From Aspidapion aeneum (taxonomy: Eukaryota; Arthropoda; Insecta; Coleoptera; Brentidae), in assembly GCA_963576565.1 (NCBI GenBank), contig OY755039.1, forward strand, positions 21,779,102 to 21,843,101: a stretch of 64,000 nt of DNA, in the 5' to 3' direction. A program made the translations under genes and the position numbers. Below, piece by piece: positions 10,786-21,503 of the stretch. The notes below the pieces were generated by a model that was not told the DNA's origin, made no database searches, and worked only from the letters and a program-made list of their open reading frames with translations. How positions within the stretch are numbered: the first letter of the stretch is position 1; each line of letters starts with the position of its first letter.

Positions 10786-11540
10786 TTGCTTCTTCTGGCG
10801 ACTAAAATCTTTGATCAAGCAGTCCATTCTTGATTATAGAAATCGTTGGGGCTTAGGTCGGGACTGTATGTATGGAGGATGGTCCAAATATTCGACGTTA
10901 TGTTGGGTCAAAAATTCAATGGTTTTTTGTGCTTTGTGCGAAATTGCATTGTCTTAGTAGAGAATGATTCGTCGTTCGGGGTTTGTTTTTCGAAGCTCAG
11001 CGATGACTTTCGACAAACTGATGTACCAATCAGCAGTCTTTTGATCTTCCAGAGGAATTGTTGCTATATTAGCTGCTTTTGAGACAAATGTCGCGGACCA
11101 TCTTTTTGGATACACTTCGAGAACGGATGACTTTGGTTGACTTTTCTTCATCTTGGAACACCCAAACAGACGACTGATGTTCATTCTCGGGTTCATATGA
11201 GTAAATCCACGATTTATTACCACTGACAATGCTGTACACGTTTTTCGAGTTTCCTGCCTTTTAAAGCGGTCTAGAGTTTTTTGATACAAATTAACTCTAG
11301 CTTCTTTCTGTTCTTCGGTTAACAGATGCGGTATCCAGCGGGAAACTAATTTTCTTACTCCTAATTCTTCATGCAAAATTTTTTAAATTGAAATTAATCC
11401 CCAGTGAGCCCTCAATCTCGCGATATGTCACATGTCGATCTTCCGTAATGACCATGCGCACAGCATCGATGTTTTCCTGGGTGACAGCCGTTTTTGGTGT
11501 ACCTGGCCTTGGATCGTCGCTAAGGCTAGTCCTTCCACGC
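10786..11540 (-). pseudogene. Mariner transposase remnant, middle and C-terminal parts
   Basis: On the minus strand, broken frames give the characteristic mariner order: DDPRPGTPKTAV, then IDAVR, then RHVTYREIE, then SRWIPHLLTEEQK, and finally TIEFL, YLDHPPY and SPDLSPNDF near 10830-10960. The frame changes several times, so it is inactive. Its N-terminal part is about 11 kb away at 22386-22530 because a LINE inserted into the gene at 11541-11555. Confidence 0.85.
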
Positions 11541-11555
11541 TTGAATTCTCCATAC
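11541..11555. repeat. 15-bp target duplication, left copy
   Basis: TTGAATTCTCCATAC occurs here and again exactly at 22371-22385, on either side of the LINE and everything nested in it. In both places it encodes the YGEF stretch of the mariner transposase on the minus strand. This shows the LINE split the mariner gene. Confidence 0.9.
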
Positions 11556-12095
11556 TATTATGTCGGTTTGGAACGTTTTTCTACGTTGTCCGACGCCTAT
11601 TCTCCACCTCCTTCGATACAATCATCTTCTGTCAGATTTTTTTGACTCATTGATCTTTGGATTGACTGTTGCCATTCTAGTTTAGGACGCCCTCTTTTTC
11701 TGCGCCCTATTCGTTGCCATTCTAGGACCATATCAGTTGTCTTTTAGTGATGTCATCCGTTATGCTTCCCTCGATTCCCATTCTTTCTTTTATGATCTCA
11801 TTTCTTATGTGATCTGTTCTAGATACTCTCATTGAACTTCTTATTGCATCCATTTCGACACTTTCCATTTTTGTTTTGTATTTTTCTGTTACGCGACAAG
11901 TCTCTATTCCATACAACAGCGTGCTTTTCACCATTGTTTCATATATGTTAAATTTTACAGTCTTTTTTATCTCTCTGCTCCATAAAATACTGTTAAGACA
12001 TACAATAACCTTTTTTGCTTTTACTATTCTTTTTTCCAGTTCTTTACAGTCTGTTCCTGTCTTATCAAATTGGTATTCTTCTATTAACTTTCTCC
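11556..12095 (-). pseudogene. LINE polyprotein remnant, C-terminal part
   Basis: The minus strand encodes RKLIEEY, then SILWSREIKK, YGIET, and MDAIRSSMRVSRTD, then GRRKRGRPKLEW near 11690. This is the C-terminal region of the same LINE family as the long frame at 45995-48355 (compare its RRKRGRPRRSW end). The 3' end, read on the minus strand, finishes AAACCGACATAATA exactly at the target duplication. The reverse-transcriptase portion lies at 21941-22370, beyond a 9.8-kb insertion. Confidence 0.8.
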
Positions 12096-12419
12096 CCACT
12101 AAACACAAAAACATTTTAATAATGTCAAAATAATGTATAATTTAAAAACATAACGTTAGATTGGATGTTAGTTCTAACGTCATATTCATAGTGAAAAAGT
12201 AGCTTAATAACCCGTTTTCTGACGTTAGAAAAATAATCTTATGTTTTTATAACGTTTTTTTAAAGTGTTTTTCGAACGTTAAAAAAACATTGATTTTTAA
12301 CAGTGGAAATGAAATGTTTTTCTAACATTGAAAAATAAATGTTTTTTTAACAATGAAAAATATATTTTTTCCAAATATCTCTAAAGATAAGTTAACATAA
12401 ATAACGTAAATAAAATTCT

Positions 12420-13010
12420 TCTATTTTGGAACCGCAGGGCAGCAACAGTCTGTTGAGGTTTTCGTGAACTTCACACTCAGTAAAGGAAATTCGGATCCGT
12501 AGCTTCTGAAAATAAAATTTAAAATTCTATGTAAACAATAATTCTGTAGTAAGTGCCTCGCTACGAGGCGAAACAATTCATGCTCAAGTGAATACAAGGC
12601 AAACAATTTCAAGGCGCCTATTTAATTTAGCATGAATGCAAACGAAGCATTCGTTTGGTCCCACTGCGGGGCTTGCGAATTCTGCCTCAAATGAATAGGC
12701 GGCTTAAGGTCCGGCGGCTAATCGTTCGCGGTGAATTGTCGCATGTCTTTTGTTTACTTTCTTACCTTAGGTTGTCATGCTTCATTTAGATCACTGCATA
12801 CACATTTGTTGCTCTTTAACTATACCATCTTTCCCACACAACTGGAGTAATATTCCGAACCAAATATGTATTCACTCTCAAGATTAATAATTCTGCTTTT
12901 AATTTGCCATGTTTGTTTCTACAAAAGGGAAATATTTTAACCAAAATTACACAAAGCGTATTTCTTACTGACTCGTATCAACTCGCAGCCAAACGCAACT
13001 ACCTACTAAA
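12420..13010. other. Interior of element A, no gene recognised
   Basis: Somewhat more GC-rich than the surroundings, including a CCACTGCGGGGC stretch near 12660. The open frames are short, and none resembles a known protein. It could be remaining internal sequence of element A. Confidence 0.4.
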
Positions 13011-13758
13011 AATCAGTCATCTAAGACATTTAAAAAGTCAAACATCGCAAACGGGACTGTATCTACGATTTTTTTATATATTGTTAGGACCCATGAGACT
13101 AAGTTATGCCCAATTTTGCAACCCTTAAAACCCTGTGTTACTCCTGTGATACTCAAAAAACCTCAAAAGTTTTGTACTCATTTCAGTTTTTTGAAAAAAA
13201 CCATGTTAAGACAGCATTTTTCGAATTTAATTACTCTATACTTTTATAAAGTCAACTAAATTTCCTACAATTTAAGCCCAACCCGAACCTTCTAGGCCAA
13301 TTCGTTATTGAAATACAGCCAATCAAATATCGACAATTTTTTTGAAAAACTAAAAATTTATGAATACGGTTACATTCCAAAGCACGTATCGGCTAAATAT
13401 TGGCTCTAGAGAAAAGTAATGAGAAATAAAGTTGTAGAGAATTTATTCAGCTTTAATTTGATGTCAGATCGAGGCCGCTAAGCGCCGTATTTTTCTCAAA
13501 AACCAATATAGTAAAACATTGAAGTTTGAAGGGTATCATGAAAACATATTTTATTAAACGTAATTAAAAATAAACAACATAAATATAATATGTATAAACT
13601 ATAAAATATAATAATACAAAAACCCAACTTTACTTGGCCCTCTTAGAAGGACCGGGTCTCATTCATTCCGGATCAGTCGGAGAGGGGGGAGGAGGAGGAG
13701 GGACATTCTCTGAAGATGGAGGTGGGTCCTCATATGTTAAATCGTCCAATTCCTCGTC

Positions 13759-14280
13759 CTACTCATCCAGGATGATGGGAGCAACGTTGTTGCAGCTTCG
13801 CCCTTGGCAAAAGGAACAGAGGATGGAGCACTTCAGTTCTGCTTTTCTGCAGGTGCAGGATCCTATGCAGCCTTTCTTGCATCTGCAAGCAACCATCTTA
13901 AGCAGATTTTGAGGGGCGGGCTGCTGCACGCATAGTAATTGGCATGAGACCCTGTTGACTGGTGGTCCATCCCCAGTCGGAAGGATTTTTCTCGACCCCC
14001 AACCATTTTTGGACCTGGTGGTAGGTTCTCCAGAAATGATATTTGGCAGCTTCTCTAGTTGGGGGGAGGCGGGCAAGGTTTATTTTGGCCATTCCTGCCG
14101 ATTTTACGAATGCCCAGTATCGCATGCTGTTCAGCGTGCCCTGATCCCCTCCATAGAGGTTCAAGAAAATCTTCTCGCCAGCATTTCCTACTTCTTCCTG
14201 CGTCGAGTTTGGATCAAAGAAAATGGTGGTGAGGTCTATCCAGTGGGGATTTTTTTGTAGACATTCGCACCACTTCATTA
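13759..14280 (-). pseudogene. Fragment of an uncharacterised protein with a CXC-like cysteine C-terminus
   Basis: Two overlapping minus-strand frames together cover one protein, so at least one frameshift is present. The upstream frame runs DPNSTQEEVGNAGEKI, LYGG, LPPTREAAKYH, then YHQVQKWLG and a DWGW motif. The downstream frame continues QPAPQNLLKMVACRCKKGC, then C.C..CRKAELKCS..C..C.G. I recall similar sequences as hypothetical proteins in many insects, but cannot give a function. The cysteine spacing resembles a tesmin/CXC domain. The N-terminal residues read into the foldback arm, so the gene is truncated. Both ends coincide with the loop edges, which suggests capture. Confidence 0.6.
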
Positions 14281-14884
14281 TGCCCTTCCTCCTCCTCCTC
14301 CTCCTCCCCCTCTCCAAGTGATCCGGAATGGATGAGGCACGGTCCTTCTAAGAGTGCCAAGTAAAGTAGGGTTTTTGTATTATTATATTTTATAGTTTAT
14401 ACATATTATATATATGTTGTTTATTTTTAATTACGTTTAATAAAATATGTTTTTAAGATACTCCCCAAACTTCGATGTTTTCCTATATTTTGGTTTTTGA
14501 GGAAAATACGCCTAGCGGCCTCATTCGTACATCAAATTAAAGCTGAATAAATTCTCTACAACTTTATTAGCCGATACGTGCTTTGGAATGTGACGGACTC
14601 ATTAATTTTTAGTTTTTCAAAAAAATTGCCGACATTTGATTGGCTGTATTTCAATAACGAATAGGCCTAGAGGATTGTGGTGGGGCTTAAATTGTAGTAA
14701 ATTAAGTTGTCTTCATAAAACTATAATAATTAAATTAGAAAAATGCTGTCTTAACATAGTTTTTTCAAAAAAACTGAAATAATTACCAACATTTTGAGGT
14801 TTTTTGAGTAACACGGGAGTAGCACAGGTTTTTGATGGTTGCAAAATTGGGCATAATTTAGTCATATGGGTCCTAATAATATAT

Positions 14885-15268
14885 TGTTACAAATTTAAGT
14901 TATTTAAATTTTATAATTGGAATTTATTTAGGTTTAGTGTAGTATTAGGTTGATTTATCTTAAGGTTGTATTCTTAGTCTAGGTTTTAGTTGCGTTATCT
15001 GTGACTTGCGGTCCAAATAATACGAGAACTTTCCGGACGTCGAAGGCTGCCGGAAAGTTCGAGAGAGATGGATGATCCTCATATATAAGGCCGGACGTCG
15101 TGCATCAGTCAGTCAGTCACAGATAACATACTGTAGTGGTCGTGAGATATTAGTGGTGAATTATTAGTAAGTTGGAGTGCGTGTTTTTGTACATAATTTG
15201 TGGAAATAAATTGACGTATCGTTTTCAACAATTGCGAGTTTTTAATTTGTCGTTGTGAACCCGTAACA
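14885..15268 (+). repeat. 5' LTR of the Gypsy element
   Basis: 384 bp, from TGTTACAAATTT to CCCGTAACA. It contains a TATATAAGG box at 15082, a TCAGTCAGTCAG initiator-like start about 25 bp further on, and an AATAAA polyadenylation signal at 15205-15210. The order gives plausible U3, R and U5 regions. Confidence 0.93.
15024..15066 (+). promoter_or_regulatory. Heat-shock-element-like inverted arrays in the LTR
   Basis: GAACTTTCCGG and CCGGAAAGTTC form an 11-bp inverted repeat. Each arm reads as alternating 5-bp units, GAA-nn-TTC-nn-GA, the arrangement bound by heat-shock factor (third units imperfect). They end about 17 bp upstream of the TATA box. The 3' LTR has the same block near 21261-21301. 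Function is inferred from the pattern only. Confidence 0.4.
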
Positions 15269-15287
15269 ATTGGTGTCAGAAGTGAGA
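15269..15287 (+). other. Primer-binding site, tRNA-Leu-like
   Basis: Directly after the 5' LTR comes TTGGTGTCAGAAGTGAGA. The core TGGTGTCAGAAGTG is complementary to the 3' end I know for eukaryotic tRNA-Leu (CACTTCTGACACCA), so leucine tRNA is the probable primer. Confidence 0.65.
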
Positions 15288-15302
15288 TTAAAAGAAATAA
15301 AT

Positions 15303-16110
15303 AGTGCAAAGGCTATCCTTACACAGTACCACCGGCTAGGACAATTAAAAAGAAGAACAGTAAGTGATTTTGCCAGAATATTCGGAACTGAATAGTGCAA
15401 AGACTACCCTTATATATTACCACCGGATAGGACAATTGGACAGAAAAACAGTAATTGATTTTTCCAGAATATTCGAAGAAGTTCGATATTGTTTTATTCA
15501 AAAACTAAAAGAGATATTTAAGAACCGACTTCGACATTAACTTTACAGTCCAAAAATTGATAATTAGAGAGATTTTCTAGAATATTCTATAACATTCTAC
15601 GACGTTCTATTCAAAAACTAGAAGAGATATACAAATACCGACTTCGACATTAGATTAGTAATTTTAAAAGTAAGAATCAGAAATAATTTCTAGAACATTC
15701 CATCACTTTCTACGACGCTCTATTCGAAAACCAGAAGAAATATCCAAAAAGAGACTTCGACATTAGCTTAGTAATTTCAAAAGTAAGAACTAAAAAGAAT
15801 TTCTAGAAGATTCCATAACATTCTACGACGTTCTATTCAAAAACTAGAAGAGATATACAAATACCGATTTCGACATTAGTTTAGTTATTTCAAAAGTAAG
15901 AATTAGAAAGAATTTCTAGAAGATTCCATAACATTCTACGACGTTCTATTCAAAAACTAGAAGAGATATACAAATACCGACTTCGATAGTAGCTTAGTTA
16001 TCTTAAAAGTAAGAATTAGAAATTATTTCTAGAATATTCCATAACATTCTACGACGGTCTATTCGAGAACCAAAAGAGATAATCAAAAAGTGACTTCTAC
16101 ATTTGCCTAG
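15303..16110 (+). repeat. Leader repeats of 91 and 113 bp
   Basis: AGTGCAAAG blocks at 15303 and 15394 mark a 91-bp duplication. From about 15490 a 113-bp unit repeats. Its GACG motif within CTACGACG falls at 15601, 15714, 15827, 15940 and 16053, exactly 113 apart. Each unit carries a TTCTAGAA-type block and ACCGACTTCGACATTAG or a variant. There is no open frame. Confidence 0.9.
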
Positions 16111-16274
16111 TAGCAGAAAGAGTAGCATTTACCAGTATATTTCAGAACATTCCATTAGGTTCTATTTAAGAATTGGAAGAGACATTGAAAAACCGACTTC
16201 GACATTCGCTTTATAGACTTCGACATTCGCTTTGTAGATAAAATAGACGTTTTAAGTGATTTATCACGAAGTTG

Positions 16275-19200
16275 ATGCTTACTAGACAAAGATCGGCCAA
16301 GATGGAAGATTTAACTAAAATGATGCAGGCTCTAGCAGCTCAAATGGCTCAAAACCAGAACGATATGAAACACACCATGGACGACATGAAACACACTATT
16401 GAACAAAACCAGAACGATATGAGACAGACATTAGATGGCATGCAAGAAAACTTCGATCAGATAAAGAGCAACTCCGAACAGCTGAGAGAAGAGTTCAAAG
16501 CAGCAACTGAAGATCTTAAGGAAGAAATAACTCAAAGAATGCAGAATGTAGAAGAAAAAGTACAAAACCAATTGCAGAATGTAGAAGAAACGGTACAAAA
16601 CCAATTGCAGAATGTTGAAGAAAAAGTGGAGACCAAGCTACAGAATGTAAGAGAAGAAGTTTTTCAAACAGTGGAAGAAAAGCTCCAGGATGTGTCAAAA
16701 CAGCTTATACAGCTCCAAAAAGAACACAACAAAATGAAAACTCAGGGATGTGTTGTGAATTCCAACCAAAACATTAAGCCTCCAAATTTCGATGGTACGT
16801 CTTCCTGGTCTACTTATAAACAACAGTTTGAAGCTGCCGCTGCTGCAAATGGTTGGGATGATGAGGAAAAAGCTAGAGCATTGTTAGTGGCTCTACGAGA
16901 ACCTGCTCTGGGACTTTTACGGTCCATTCCAGTCGAGCAAAAACAGAATTATAACGCTCTAGTGGCAGCGTTAGAAAGAAGGTATGGAGACGAACACTTG
17001 CGAAATTTACATTGGTCAGAATTAAATATTCGTCAACAAAGGCCAGGAGAATCATTACAAGAGTATGAAGCAGATATCAGGAGGCTGATGTATTTAGCTT
17101 ACCCAGAAATGCCAGAAAATTACAGAGATCCCTTCACGGTAGATCGCTTTATTAACGGATTACGAGACACGTACTTAGCAAAATTACTACGTCGAGAACG
17201 CTTCCATAACAGCAGTGAAGTGTTGATTCGAGCCCTTGAAATTGAATCATCAAATAATATGTCCAGGCCAAAAGTAAGAGGTGTTTCAATTCAGGAGGGA
17301 GAAGAAATGAGCACTGGAGATGAGGTCAACTTAAAAACGCTAAACCAACTGTTTCAATCACTGATAGAGAAGATTGATTCTTTGAAAGAATGTAGACGAT
17401 CCCCTCCAAATGTAAAGTGTTTCAGATGCGGACGTACAGGGCATATTCAACGCGATTGTCGTGTCCAAATGAGGTCTCGCTCACCATCTAGTGGGACAGA
17501 ATACCGAAGAAGAGATCAGGAAAAACTAAAACTAGTCAACGCAGAGGGGCGGGTGTTGGCTAATGGGAATTTAGCCCCCAAAATTTACTCTATCAAGAGC
17601 TTAAAACATACTGCTGACAGTCTTAACATCGACGGACTTATTAATGGAAGAAAAGTTAATATAACACTAGACACTGGTGCTGCCATATCATTGCTTAAGT
17701 TCAAAATTGCAACGAGATATAAAATTCGACCAACAGAAAAGAAAATAACACTTAAGACTGTGACTGGAGAATCCGCCGACGTGTTGGGGCAGACAGACAT
17801 AGACCTACAGCTGGGGAGGTTGAAGATTCGTCACTCGGTATTAGTTGCAGACATAGAAGATGAATTTATTTTGGGAATGGACCTGATAAGTAAACATGGA
17901 TTTGCGTTTGATAATAAACTTAATACCCTAAGATTTGGGAACGAAGAGTTCATTTTGTCAAATAGTCACATCAATAAAGAACCAATAAAGGTGGTGGCAG
18001 TATGCACAAGACTAGTCGGTAACAGTGAGACCATAATTTTTGGGAGGCTAGAAAGTAAAACATCAAGCTGCGTCGGACTCATAAGCCAACAAAACACACC
18101 CAACACCTACCTCGTTGCAAAATCACTAGTTAAAACCGATAAAGACATCCCGATTAGAGTCGCCAATATTTTCCCAAATAGTGTCAAAATTAATAAGGGG
18201 GAGGTGGTAGCATTATTTGAACCAGTACAGAAAGTAACAAGATGTGAAGAGCCAACTTCCGAGGATACAAGCAAGTTACCAATGGAGGTACTTCAGCAAT
18301 TTGAGTCAACTTGGCCACATCTCACTCCAGAAGAATATAGTAAAGCGAGAGAGTTTATAGAAGAACAAAGTAATATCTTCGAAACTAGGAGTAGTTCGGG
18401 ACGCACAAACCTTATTCAACATGCTATCAACACTGGCGATGCCCAACCGATAAGACAACCCCCAAGAAGACTACCAATGGCCAAGCAAGAAGAAGTTCAC
18501 AATCTCATTAATAAAATGCTCAGCGACGGTGTTATTGAAGAGTCATCAAGTCCTTGGTCATCTCCTGTGGTGTTGGTCACTAAAAAGGATGGAAGTACTA
18601 GATTTTGTGTCGACTACAGGAAACTTAACGATGTGACCAAGAAAGATAGTTACCCACTGCCAAGAATAGACGACACATTAACAACGTTGGCAGGATCATA
18701 TTGGTTTTCTACTCTTGACCTGAAAAGTGGGTATTGGCAAGTAGGAATCTTTGAAAGAGATAAAGAGAAGACTGTATTCTCTGCTGGAAGTGGACTTTAT
18801 CAGTTTAATGTGATGCCATTTGGCCTGTGCAATGCCCCAGCTACATTTGAAAGACTAATGGAAGTCGTTCTACGAGGCCTTACTTGGAAAACCTGCCTGG
18901 TCTATTTGGATGATGTCATAGTAATGGGGAAATCATTTCAAGAACATCTAGATAATTTACGAGAAGTATTCTCAAGAATCAGGAACGCAAATCTTAAATT
19001 AAACTCAAAGAAATGTTTTCTGTTCCAAGAAAAAGTGGAGTTCCTGGGTCACGTCGTTTCCCGAGAAGGCATCCATACCGACGAAAAGAAGCTCCAAGCG
19101 ATAAAAGAATGGCCTCAACCTCGTGACAAACATGAATTGAGAAGCTTTTTGGGTCTGTGTACATACTACAGACGATTTGTAGAAGGATTCGCCAAAATAG

Positions 19201-21107
19201 CGTCTCCGTTACATAGACTTACAGAAGATAAAGCTTCTTACAAATGGAATACCGAATGTGACCAGGCATTTAGAAGACTAAAAGCAGCATTATGTTCTAG
19301 TCCGATTCTTGCATATCCCATTCCAAAAGGAAAATTCATATTAGATACTGATGCGAGCAACGATGGCATAGGAGCAGTACTCTCCCAAGTACAAGATGGA
19401 GAAGAACGGGTCATCGAATTTTTCAGCAAGAAGCTATCCAAACCAGAGAGAAATTATTGTGTTACTAGAAAGGAGCTCCTAGCCATAGTTAAATCCATAG
19501 ATCACTTTCACAAATATCTCTACGGACAAGAGTTTCCGATTAGAACGGATCATGCTGCGTTACAGTGGCTCATGAAAATGAAACAACCTGAGGGGCAAGT
19601 CGCGAGATGGATAGAAAAGCTACAACAATACCATTATCAAATTAAGCACCGAGCGGGAAGGGTGCATAATAATGCAGATGCATTGTCCAGAAGACCTTGC
19701 CCTGAGGATTGTAAACATTGCAGGAAAATTGACCAGAAAGAAGGAATTACCTACGTGCGCCAGATAAAGTTAGAACCAGATGAAGAATGGATGTCGGCTT
19801 CGATTAGAACCACACAACTTAACGACAAAGATGTAGGACCTATCTTGCGATTGAAAGAAGAGAACAAGCCACGACCATCATGGCAAGATATCGCAAACCA
19901 AGGGGTGATATTCAAATCACTGTGGGCACAATGGGATTCACTGATAGTAGAGGAAAACATCCTTAAACGTGCCTGGGAAAGTGCCGATGGCCTTACTGTG
20001 GTTAATCAAGTAGTGGTTCCTAGGAGCATGGTAGACAATATAATGGCCCAATGCCATGGTGGAAAATCAGGCGCGCACCTAGGCATAAATAAAACCATGG
20101 ACAAAATTCGAAACCGATTTTATTGGGTCAATTACTTTCAAGATGTGGAAAACTGGTGCCGCCGATGTTCGACTGGTGCAGCCAGCCAAGGTCCCAAAAC
20201 AAGGTCCAGAGGTCAAATGAAACAATATAACGTAGGTCTACCATTCGAACGCATTGCTATTGATGTGGCCGGACCATTTCCAGAAACTAAAAAGGGCAAC
20301 AAATACATCCTTGTTGTCATGGATTACTTTAGCAAATGGCCAGAAGTTTTTGCTTTGCCTAACCAAGAGGCCACTACAGTTGCGGAAGTTCTGGTAAATG
20401 ATGTTTTCAGCCGATTTGGCATTCCTTTGGAACTACATTCAGATCAAGGAAGAAACTTTGAATCGAAGCTCTTCCAGAATCTCTGTGACCTTTTAGGGAT
20501 ACATAAAACACGGACTACGGCTTTACACCCGCAGTCAGATGGCATGGTTGAAAGATTTAATAAAACAATAGCAGAACATCTGTGCAAAGTTGTTGATGAG
20601 CACCAAACAGATTGGGACCAATATATTCCATTGTTTTTGATGGCCTATAGAACCGCCATTCACAATACGACAGGAGCTACTCCATCTAGTATCCTGTTTG
20701 GTAGAGAACTGCGTCTACCATGTGATATCATGTTTGGTTCACCTGAAGAAGAACACTTAGAGGTTAATGACTATGTCGAACGTTTAAGGCAAAAGCTGCA
20801 CGATATCCATGAAGTGGTTAGAGAGCGAATAGAAATAGCCAGTGACCGCATGAAAGCGAGATATGACCTGAAAGCAAACTCTTCAGGGTTCAAAGAGAAT
20901 GATCAAGTCTGGCTATACAATCCTCAACGCAGGAAAGGAAGATCACCTAAGTTGACACCACCATGGGAAGGGCCTTATAAAGTTGTTAAGAGAATTAATG
21001 ATGTAGTCTACCGAATCCAGAGAAGCCCGAAGTCCAAGATGAAAGTTGTTCATCTAGACAGACTAAAACCTTACCTGGGAAATGTTGATCGGGACGATCA
21101 AACCTGA
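16275..21107 (+). CDS. gag-pol: Gypsy Gag-Pol polyprotein, intact
   Basis: About 1610 residues in one frame. The first true ATG is at 16275; the preceding TTG at 16272 is unlikely to be used. Domains in order: a coiled coil, with 11-residue repeats of the form QNVEEKVQNQL at about residues 90-133; Gag capsid; a CCHC zinc knuckle from C382 (CFRCGRTGHIQRDC); an aspartic protease with DTGA at 466; reverse transcriptase with YLDD at 877; RNase H with D1024; an integrase zinc finger; and integrase catalytic D1330, D1390 and E1426, with 35 residues between the last two. Every key residue I checked is present. Gag and Pol are fused without a frameshift. No envelope frame follows. The layout is typical of Ty3/Gypsy elements annotated as 412- or 297-like; the precise clade is not resolved. 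Confidence 0.95.
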   Translation: MLTRQRSAKMEDLTKMMQALAAQMAQNQNDMKHTMDDMKHTIEQNQNDMRQTLDGMQENFDQIKSNSEQLREEFKAATEDLKEEITQRMQNVEEKVQNQLQNVEETVQNQLQNVEEKVETKLQNVREEVFQTVEEKLQDVSKQLIQLQKEHNKMKTQGCVVNSNQNIKPPNFDGTSSWSTYKQQFEAAAAANGWDDEEKARALLVALREPALGLLRSIPVEQKQNYNALVAALERRYGDEHLRNLHWSELNIRQQRPGESLQEYEADIRRLMYLAYPEMPENYRDPFTVDRFINGLRDTYLAKLLRRERFHNSSEVLIRALEIESSNNMSRPKVRGVSIQEGEEMSTGDEVNLKTLNQLFQSLIEKIDSLKECRRSPPNVKCFRCGRTGHIQRDCRVQMRSRSPSSGTEYRRRDQEKLKLVNAEGRVLANGNLAPKIYSIKSLKHTADSLNIDGLINGRKVNITLDTGAAISLLKFKIATRYKIRPTEKKITLKTVTGESADVLGQTDIDLQLGRLKIRHSVLVADIEDEFILGMDLISKHGFAFDNKLNTLRFGNEEFILSNSHINKEPIKVVAVCTRLVGNSETIIFGRLESKTSSCVGLISQQNTPNTYLVAKSLVKTDKDIPIRVANIFPNSVKINKGEVVALFEPVQKVTRCEEPTSEDTSKLPMEVLQQFESTWPHLTPEEYSKAREFIEEQSNIFETRSSSGRTNLIQHAINTGDAQPIRQPPRRLPMAKQEEVHNLINKMLSDGVIEESSSPWSSPVVLVTKKDGSTRFCVDYRKLNDVTKKDSYPLPRIDDTLTTLAGSYWFSTLDLKSGYWQVGIFERDKEKTVFSAGSGLYQFNVMPFGLCNAPATFERLMEVVLRGLTWKTCLVYLDDVIVMGKSFQEHLDNLREVFSRIRNANLKLNSKKCFLFQEKVEFLGHVVSREGIHTDEKKLQAIKEWPQPRDKHELRSFLGLCTYYRRFVEGFAKIASPLHRLTEDKASYKWNTECDQAFRRLKAALCSSPILAYPIPKGKFILDTDASNDGIGAVLSQVQDGEERVIEFFSKKLSKPERNYCVTRKELLAIVKSIDHFHKYLYGQEFPIRTDHAALQWLMKMKQPEGQVARWIEKLQQYHYQIKHRAGRVHNNADALSRRPCPEDCKHCRKIDQKEGITYVRQIKLEPDEEWMSASIRTTQLNDKDVGPILRLKEENKPRPSWQDIANQGVIFKSLWAQWDSLIVEENILKRAWESADGLTVVNQVVVPRSMVDNIMAQCHGGKSGAHLGINKTMDKIRNRFYWVNYFQDVENWCRRCSTGAASQGPKTRSRGQMKQYNVGLPFERIAIDVAGPFPETKKGNKYILVVMDYFSKWPEVFALPNQEATTVAEVLVNDVFSRFGIPLELHSDQGRNFESKLFQNLCDLLGIHKTRTTALHPQSDGMVERFNKTIAEHLCKVVDEHQTDWDQYIPLFLMAYRTAIHNTTGATPSSILFGRELRLPCDIMFGSPEEEHLEVNDYVERLRQKLHDIHEVVRERIEIASDRMKARYDLKANSSGFKENDQVWLYNPQRRKGRSPKLTPPWEGPYKVVKRINDVVYRIQRSPKSKMKVVHLDRLKPYLGNVDRDDQT

Positions 21108-21119
21108 AGAGGAGGATAG
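21105..21119 (+). other. Polypurine tract
   Basis: TGAAGAGGAGGATAG lies immediately before the 3' LTR and is almost wholly purine. It is the expected primer for plus-strand DNA synthesis. The stop codon of the polyprotein overlaps its start. Confidence 0.8.
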
Positions 21120-21503
21120 TGTTACAAATTTAAGTTATTTAAATTTTATAATTGGAATTTATTTAGGTTTAGTGTAGTATTAGGTTGATTTATCTTAAGG
21201 TTGTATTCTTAGTCTAGGTTTTAGTTGCGTTATCTGTGACTTGCGGTCCAAATAATACGAGAACTTTCCGGACGTCGAAGGCTGCCGGAAAGTTCGAGAG
21301 AGATGGACGATCCTCATATATAAGGCCGGACGTCGTGCATCAGTCAGTCAGTCACAGATAACATACTGTAGTGGTCGTGAGATATTAGTGGTGAATTATT
21401 AGTAAGTTGGAGTGCGTGTTTTTGTACATAATTTGTGGAAATAAATTGACGTATCGTTTTCAACAATTGCGAGTTTTTAATTTGTCGTTGTGAACCCGTA
21501 ACA
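21120..21503 (+). repeat. 3' LTR of the Gypsy element
   Basis: 384 bp, identical to the 5' LTR except for one T-to-C change I could find (in GATGGACGATCC). The polypurine tract is directly upstream. Foldback B arm sequence (AAAAAAATCGTAGATACAG) resumes a few bases after its end. Confidence 0.93.

Larger units (their letters stand above)
14885..21503 (+). mobile_element. Intact Ty3/Gypsy LTR retrotransposon
   Basis: A complete element of 6619 bp has two 384-bp LTRs starting TG and ending CA, a primer-binding site, a repeat-rich leader, one long gag-pol frame and a polypurine tract. I find one difference between the two LTRs (GGATGAT versus GGACGAT), so insertion is recent. Flanking tetranucleotides ATAT and AAAT are an imperfect match to a 4-bp duplication. 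No envelope-like frame follows pol. It lies in the right arm of foldback B. Confidence 0.95.

Noticed and set aside
13634..14260. Plus-strand frames of 92 and 101 codons
   Set aside because: They lie opposite the minus-strand cysteine-rich protein fragment, whose motifs are far more convincing.
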